NCBI GenBank assembly: GCA_013398275.1
Contig: VZSE01002451.1
Location: 989,776-1,053,775 of the forward strand
Length of the DNA: 64,000 bases
Origin: Promerops cafer
Lineage: Eukaryota > Chordata > Aves > Passeriformes > Nectariniidae
Direction: 5' to 3'
Shown in pieces: positions 58,461 to 64,000 of the stretch; the stretch's first letter is position 1; each line of letters starts with the position of its first letter. The translations under genes and the position numbers were made by a program. Under the pieces are notes generated by a model. It did not search any database and was not told the DNA's origin. It was given only the letters and a program-made list of their open reading frames with translations.

Positions 58461-61400
58461 TGGTGCTGTGCCTGGTGGCTGCCAGGTGATTTGTGTCCCC
58501 AGTGCTGTGGTGTGAGTTTGGATGGAGACCCCAAACTCCTGCATGCAAAAAAAACCCAACCACCAAACCCCACCCCAGAGTCAAAGCTGAGGAGCACCCA
58601 GCCCTTCAGCAGCTTTTGGATCAAGGCTGAGATGAGCAAAGAGCCCTGAATGGTTTGGGGTGATGGAGATAAACCCCTTTGCAAAGGAGCAGGAGCAGCT
58701 GTAGGGCCAGGCATTAATTTCCATCCAGGAAACAGCAACGAGTGAAATGTATTTCAAATGTTAAAGGCTTTTCAAATCTTCACTCCCAGCTGAGCATCTT
58801 GCCAAGTCCTGGCAGCACCTGTAGCCCCCTTGATAAGGGGCTGGTGTGTTTTAATCTGGGGCTCAAGAGCAGGTAGATGTACTGATATATTTTTTCAAAT
58901 TGACTCTTGTCCTCTGGGATTTCCTACCCAGCAGAACTAATAGTATTAAGCAGCAGCAAATTCCCTTGGGAGGAAATATTTACTTCCTGGAGGCGGGTGG
59001 GATTTCTAGGTTGTAGAATAAGCCCCTTGTGGCACTTGGCATCTGCTCAGACCTGTGCAGACATTAGCTGCTGTGTGGATCTGCACAACCAGTCCTGCCT
59101 GGAGGGCACTCAGAGCCACTCAGCTTTCCATATGGAGAGACACAAAGAGATGAAGCACTTCCCTGCTCAGGGTCAGCAGAGGCAGTGGAGGGAGCAGGAC
59201 TGGTGGAAGCACCTCCTCAGTCCATCACAGCCTCGCCCAAATCCGTGCTGCACTTTGAAACACTCTGAGGACTTTCACTTCTTTTTATTATTTATTTTAC
59301 CTTCAAATAGGCTGTGTTCTGTTTCCCAGCTGCAGAGGAGCTGCTGACCTCCAGTTACATTTTGCAGAGGAAGAGTTTAACTTCCACACTGTTACACTGT
59401 GGTCAGCTCTTTCTGAGTTATGCTGGTACATGCACAAGCGTCGGGAAAAGCAGGGTAGACAATATTTCAACTACAGAAACTTGAATTACTCCAAGTGCAA
59501 TTCTTCAGAAGCCACTGGACAGCTGTGCTTTGCAAGCCACAAACTCACCCAGATTTTGCTTCAGCTCGAGGGGGAGAGAGACAAAATGCAAAGGATAAAG
59601 AGTTCAGATAGGCTCCAACAGAATCCTCCAGCTCCTGGATGAGTCAATTCAGAAATACCTTGTGCTGTTCTTGTTGGAAGCTATATATATGTAAATGTTA
59701 TATATGCATACATGCACATATATAAAATGTAGGTGGCATCCCTATCATTGACCTCTCAGCTTTTTTCTTCCAGCAGGGCAGGTGTGTGCCCTGGACACTG
59801 CCACCACTCACTAATCCCAGCCTCTGAGAGGACCTGGACAAAGGGAGTGCTATTTTTACACCCTCTTTTAGGTAAAGCCCATGAGTAGCTTAGCTCACCC
59901 CATCAGGCTCGGCATGGCCTTGGCCAGGGATGGGAGGGGAAGTGGCATCAGGACCTTCGACCCTCCCTGGCCAAAGCCCTGCTGCTGATGGGGTTTGGGG
60001 CAGGATTATTTTCAGGAGCTGGAGCTGAGCAGGCAAAGGCAGCAGGGTATTTTATTTTTTCCTTCAACGGGTCAGAAATGCATCTTCAGCTGTGTGTCCA
60101 GTTCAGCATTTCATGAGGTGTGTACAAGCACAGGGGAATATTTGGGCAGTGTTGTAAAAACTGGTTAGTGTGTGTTGTGTATACGTTCTTGCGTGTGACT
60201 ATAGTGGCATTCGTGTTGGAATAGATGAGGTTTGAACAAAATAACCCTTCTGTCTAGTCCTTTTCATTTCACTGCTCTTTGCTGTCAGCGTGCCCCCCTG
60301 TAGGAGGAAGAGGGAGCTGTGTGCAGGACACGGACTCGTGCCTTCGCTGTGCGTTGGGGCTGCTGGAGGTGGCAGCTTTGTTTCACGAGGTGCACAATTT
60401 CCCCAGCTCGTGCAGGATCCCCCCGCTGAGACATGCAGGCTGTGTTTCTAAATACTTGAAGTACCATTTGTTGTGCAATTATTTGGCTTCACCCTTTTAT
60501 TAGCTGAGAGGAGAGAGGGAAGAAGAATCGCACATCTGGATGAGCCAAACCAACCCCCGCTCGAGCTCCTGCTGTTTCTTTCCTGGAAAGTTTTAGGATC
60601 TGGTTTTGTTCCAGGTATATGATGTACCTTACTAGAGTCACCTTTCTTAAGGTCTTACTTTGGTATGGGCTTTTCATTTAGTGCTTTCCCTTGGCTTCCT
60701 TAGCCCTCCCCTTACATACCCCGTTTTCATCATTCACTTATAAAAATAATGCAACAGCTTCTTGTAATTCTGAATTCCCAGTCTGCCTCCCGGCCATGGA
60801 GTTCACGATTCAGCCAGAGGTACCTCACTCCCATGCCCCAGAGGTGAACTGGGTTTCAGACTTCCCACATGACACCTACTGATGGAACACTGACTTTTGC
60901 AGAGAGCACACCTGGTATTCGATGCACAGATCTTTGCTCATTTTACTTGTCAAAATTAGGAGAACTAGACTGTGAATCAGAGCTCTACCTGCAAACACGA
61001 GTACACTTTTGGTGTTAGAAAAAGTCTGTTTTCAACAAAAGCCTTGAAGTTCCTGCTGAAGCTGCCTTAATTTAAAACAATCAAAGTTTATTTGTAAGAG
61101 TCATCTCTGATTATTTTTTTTTTCAAGTTCGTAAATAGTTTATTTATCCTCATCTCACAAAGCTGTGAAGTAGATCCTGTAGCCATGGTAATATTTATTC
61201 TTGTTGCTGAAAGCATGTTCATGTGTTCTGTATCATGTTATATTCACGTGATTTGTACCTCAATGCATTTGTTTTGTTTTTTTCTTTTAGAGCACAAAGC
61301 AAAACTGAATCCCAGGATTTTTGTAGTGTCCATGGCCCAGCATCTTTGGGCAGAGAAACCTCAGCTCTGTGAGAAAGGTGAACTGGACTTGTCCACTGCA

Positions 61401-64000
61401 ATTCTTAAATTCATACTCTAAGGAGTATTTATGATTAATAATATTATGTATTTATGATTTTAAGAAAAAGATACTGAACTCCAAAAAGTTCTGAGTAGAA
61501 GCATCCCTTCAAACATATCGTTAACGTGAAGTTCAGAAAAAACCCCCTGAGCTCTAGAAACACTCTATCCTTCTTGATATTTTCTATTTTGTCAAGTGAG
61601 GGCCTGGAGAGGGTTTTGTTTTCCAGTTCATGGCTGTAGTACTTTCTGTTATGGAAGGGCACAGAGCCCTGGTTCAGTTTTGTCCTTTGTACATCAGATA
61701 ATCACAACGAAGCCTTTTTTCCTTCCATTTATGGTGTGGAAAGTGTTTCTCCGTGTACTGCACTGCATGTGATAGCTGTCTCCATGGTTGACATTTGCAC
61801 TTTAATAAACTCAGAGATGAAAAGAGATAAAAGCAACAAATCCTTTGGATTTCCTTACTGCACAGTGCCTTTCTGCAGGCTGGGGTTGGCTGGTGGAGTT
61901 TCCCTCTGGAGATCCTTGCACATCCCAGCTGTGGGACCACAGATGCCCTCAGGGCTTGGTGGGAGGCAAAGGGGCAGGGGGTGGAGTTAAAATTTCTACA
62001 CGAGTCATTTAAACAACTTCCCCAACCCAAAATCCATGCCAGCAGCCAGGCCCGTGTATTTACATGTGCTGACTCAGATCTCGACTCCTTACAGCAAGGA
62101 GTAATGAGAAAGAAGCATTTTGAAGACATCATGCAAAAATAACCTTTCACTGCAGAAAAGGTGCTGGGGACAAAACTGGGCTCCTGTTTCCTGTGCCTGT
62201 GAAGCAGGAGGATGTAACTCCAAGCACAGAGCTGCTGGGAGTGCTCCAGATTTATCCCTATCCCATCCCCTTTTTACACAAATTCAGTTCTCCCTCAGAC
62301 TCATCAACTCACAGCTGTTACCATGATTATTTCCCCTTGGAGGAGAAACGTGGAGGAACAGGGCTTAACACTCACATGAGAATTATTTTAAGTTCTGATG
62401 TGGTTAGGATGTACCAATGAGACTATAAAAGAGGGGAAAAAAAGAAAAAAAGGATGAGTTTAATTTCCTGACCAATCTCTTGACCTAAATATAGCCAACC
62501 TGTGGTTTAATTGAGGAAATCTAAGTTGCTGTATCTAAAGCATTTCTGTATTATCCCGAGTCAGCCCATAGCAAGCTCTTTTCTTCTTTGCATGCATTGG
62601 AGGGAAAAAAAAAAAACCATGAGGGAAAAAAAAAACATTTCTAAGGGTATTGCAAGGCATCCTTGCATTCTGTCAGCTGCCTCTGGCAGTGCAGAAGTTT
62701 GTGTTCCACAGGGATTCGGGGCACAGCCCCACAAGGACTGCGCGTCACCGCGCCGGGACCGGGGCCGCACCACACAGGGGCAGATTCCTTCAAAAACCTT
62801 CGTTTAAAATAAGAAAAACTTGTTAAATAACTTCCTTGGGAGGCAAAGAAGAGCTTGCACACGTGGTTAATGCAGGGTTTGCCCGCAGTGCTTACAGAGG
62901 GGGTGATGAATAAGACTTCATGAGCTGTGAATGAGCTCTGGCCGGGAGGAGGATGAGGAAGGAGTGGAGGAAGGAGGTGTTTTCTTCAAGGTTTCAATCC
63001 TAAACATCACCATGGAAAAAAAAAAAAAAACTGTGGAGAAGACATCTCCAGCACTCCCTGGGGTCAATTCCTTGCAAAGGGATGGAGGTGAAGGGCACAG
63101 AGCACGGGTCCCAGCCCGTGCCGAAGCCAAACACACACTCCAGCTCCCCAAACTCTCCCTCTGCACCAGAAAAATCCAAATATTTGGGCTGGCAGGGCTG
63201 CAAAGCTGCGCATGCTTACAGGGGAGTGCTTTATTTATTTTTTTTTTTTTTCTGCAAGGATGGATGGAGGCCAATGTACTTAATAGTAACCACATGGTAA
63301 AATAAATAAGAATGCCTGTATAGACTTAAAAGTAAATGTTAAATATTTGCTCTGTTTTTTTTACTGGTGTCTCCTGTGCCAGCTTTGAAATGGCCCTGTG
63401 GCAAACAGCGCTTTTATTTTTCTTAAGCCTGGAACATTTAATAATTTCTAATTAAAACATCTTACATTTTTAGGATATTTATGAGCAACTGATATGGGCT
63501 CCTAAAATGTGCCAGGGAGGGATAAAAGCTGTACACTACAGTCAGATTTAAGGGTTTATTTTCCTTCAAAGCCATGTAAAAACTTTATCCACATATTTTT
63601 CGCTTTTGAAAAGGTATCTACTGAATACATGGAAGAGAAACCATTAGCAATTTATATTTCTCTTCCTACATTTAGGAGCATTTTTCTGAAAATAAGTAAT
63701 CATCCTCCAGGCCCACAGTGGAGAGAGAACAGCCTGAACACAGGGGCAACTGTTGGGTAATTCCCTGTTGCTGCGAGTCCTTGGGAGCCAGGAGTCAGCT
63801 TTTACATATCTGGGATGCCTAAGTTAGCTTAAAAAAATAAAGTAATTTTTGACTGAATGCTTTATTTACTCTTTCTTCATATTTTTTTTTTTTTGCAAAG
63901 AAATGAGTCAACTTTTCCACTCTTCTATACATTTAACACAGCAAAAGTGGTGATACATAGGACTTCACCCAGTACTTTTAGTACCAAAACCAGTTCCAAT
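58461..64000 (+). other. Downstream sequence, possible distal PRKAA2 3' UTR
   Basis: No gene recognised on either strand. AATAAA hexamers at 61804, 63301 and 63836 could end longer transcripts. AT-rich sequence with TATTTAT-type motifs occurs around 59285 and 61430-61460, a TA-rich microsatellite at 59683-59726, and a small CpG patch at 62715-62775. Confidence 0.5.
61804..61809 (+). terminator. Possible distal poly(A) signal
   Basis: AATAAA in TTTAATAAACTC. The downstream sequence is purine-rich rather than GT-rich, so it is weaker than the one at 58432. Confidence 0.3.

Overview
The window is vertebrate nuclear DNA and almost certainly comes from a bird. It holds at least nine fragments of CR1 LINEs in both orientations, with the typical avian CR1 3' end related to the ATTCTATG octamer, plus one piece of what looks like an avian ERVL-type LTR. 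It also has long AT/GC-mixed non-coding stretches, and assembly gaps inside GC-rich CpG islands, as short-read bird assemblies often do. No prokaryotic features, RNA genes or CRISPR arrays were seen.

The one gene I can support is PRKAA2 on the + strand, the alpha-2 catalytic subunit of AMP-activated protein kinase. Eight coding exons lie between 45259 and 56390. They encode everything after about residue 31 and end at a TGA. Their summed length (1565 nt) plus the 94-nt first exon known from mammals gives exactly 552 residues. All kinase landmarks (K45, D139, DFG, T172, APE), the UBA-like/autoinhibitory region, the beta-binding C-terminal domain, S491 and the C-terminal export-type sequence are intact. 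Exon 1 is not visible. The best candidate site is the 163-nt gap at 39755-39917, inside a CpG island 5.3 kb upstream of exon 2. The other candidate is the 738-nt gap at 13934-14671. In mammals the next gene upstream, PLPP3, is divergent, so the first island could be its promoter. That is inference only, because no PLPP3 coding sequence is visible.

Layout: 1-13.6 kb is non-coding, with two minisatellites, a small CpG cluster and one CR1. 13.7-15.05 kb is CpG island 1 with a gap. 15-38.9 kb is non-coding, with six CR1 copies, an LTR fragment and a CpG-rich unique patch at about 20 kb. 38.95-39.72 kb is a GC-rich minisatellite carrying repeated CAGGTG E-boxes that runs up to CpG island 2 and its gap (39.66-40.33 kb). 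40.3-45.26 kb is the likely PRKAA2 intron 1. 45.26-56.39 kb holds the coding exons. From 56.39 kb on is the 3' UTR, with a good poly(A) signal at 58432 and possible distal ones at 61804, 63301 and 63836; the downstream sequence to 64 kb is non-coding.

The most interesting observations concern PRKAA2 splicing. Intron 6 contains an acceptor followed by an in-phase open exon ending in a stop, which would leave a kinase domain without its autoinhibitory and beta-binding parts. Just upstream of exon 7 a second acceptor would add 12 residues in frame. Nothing here looks like a wholly new biological system.
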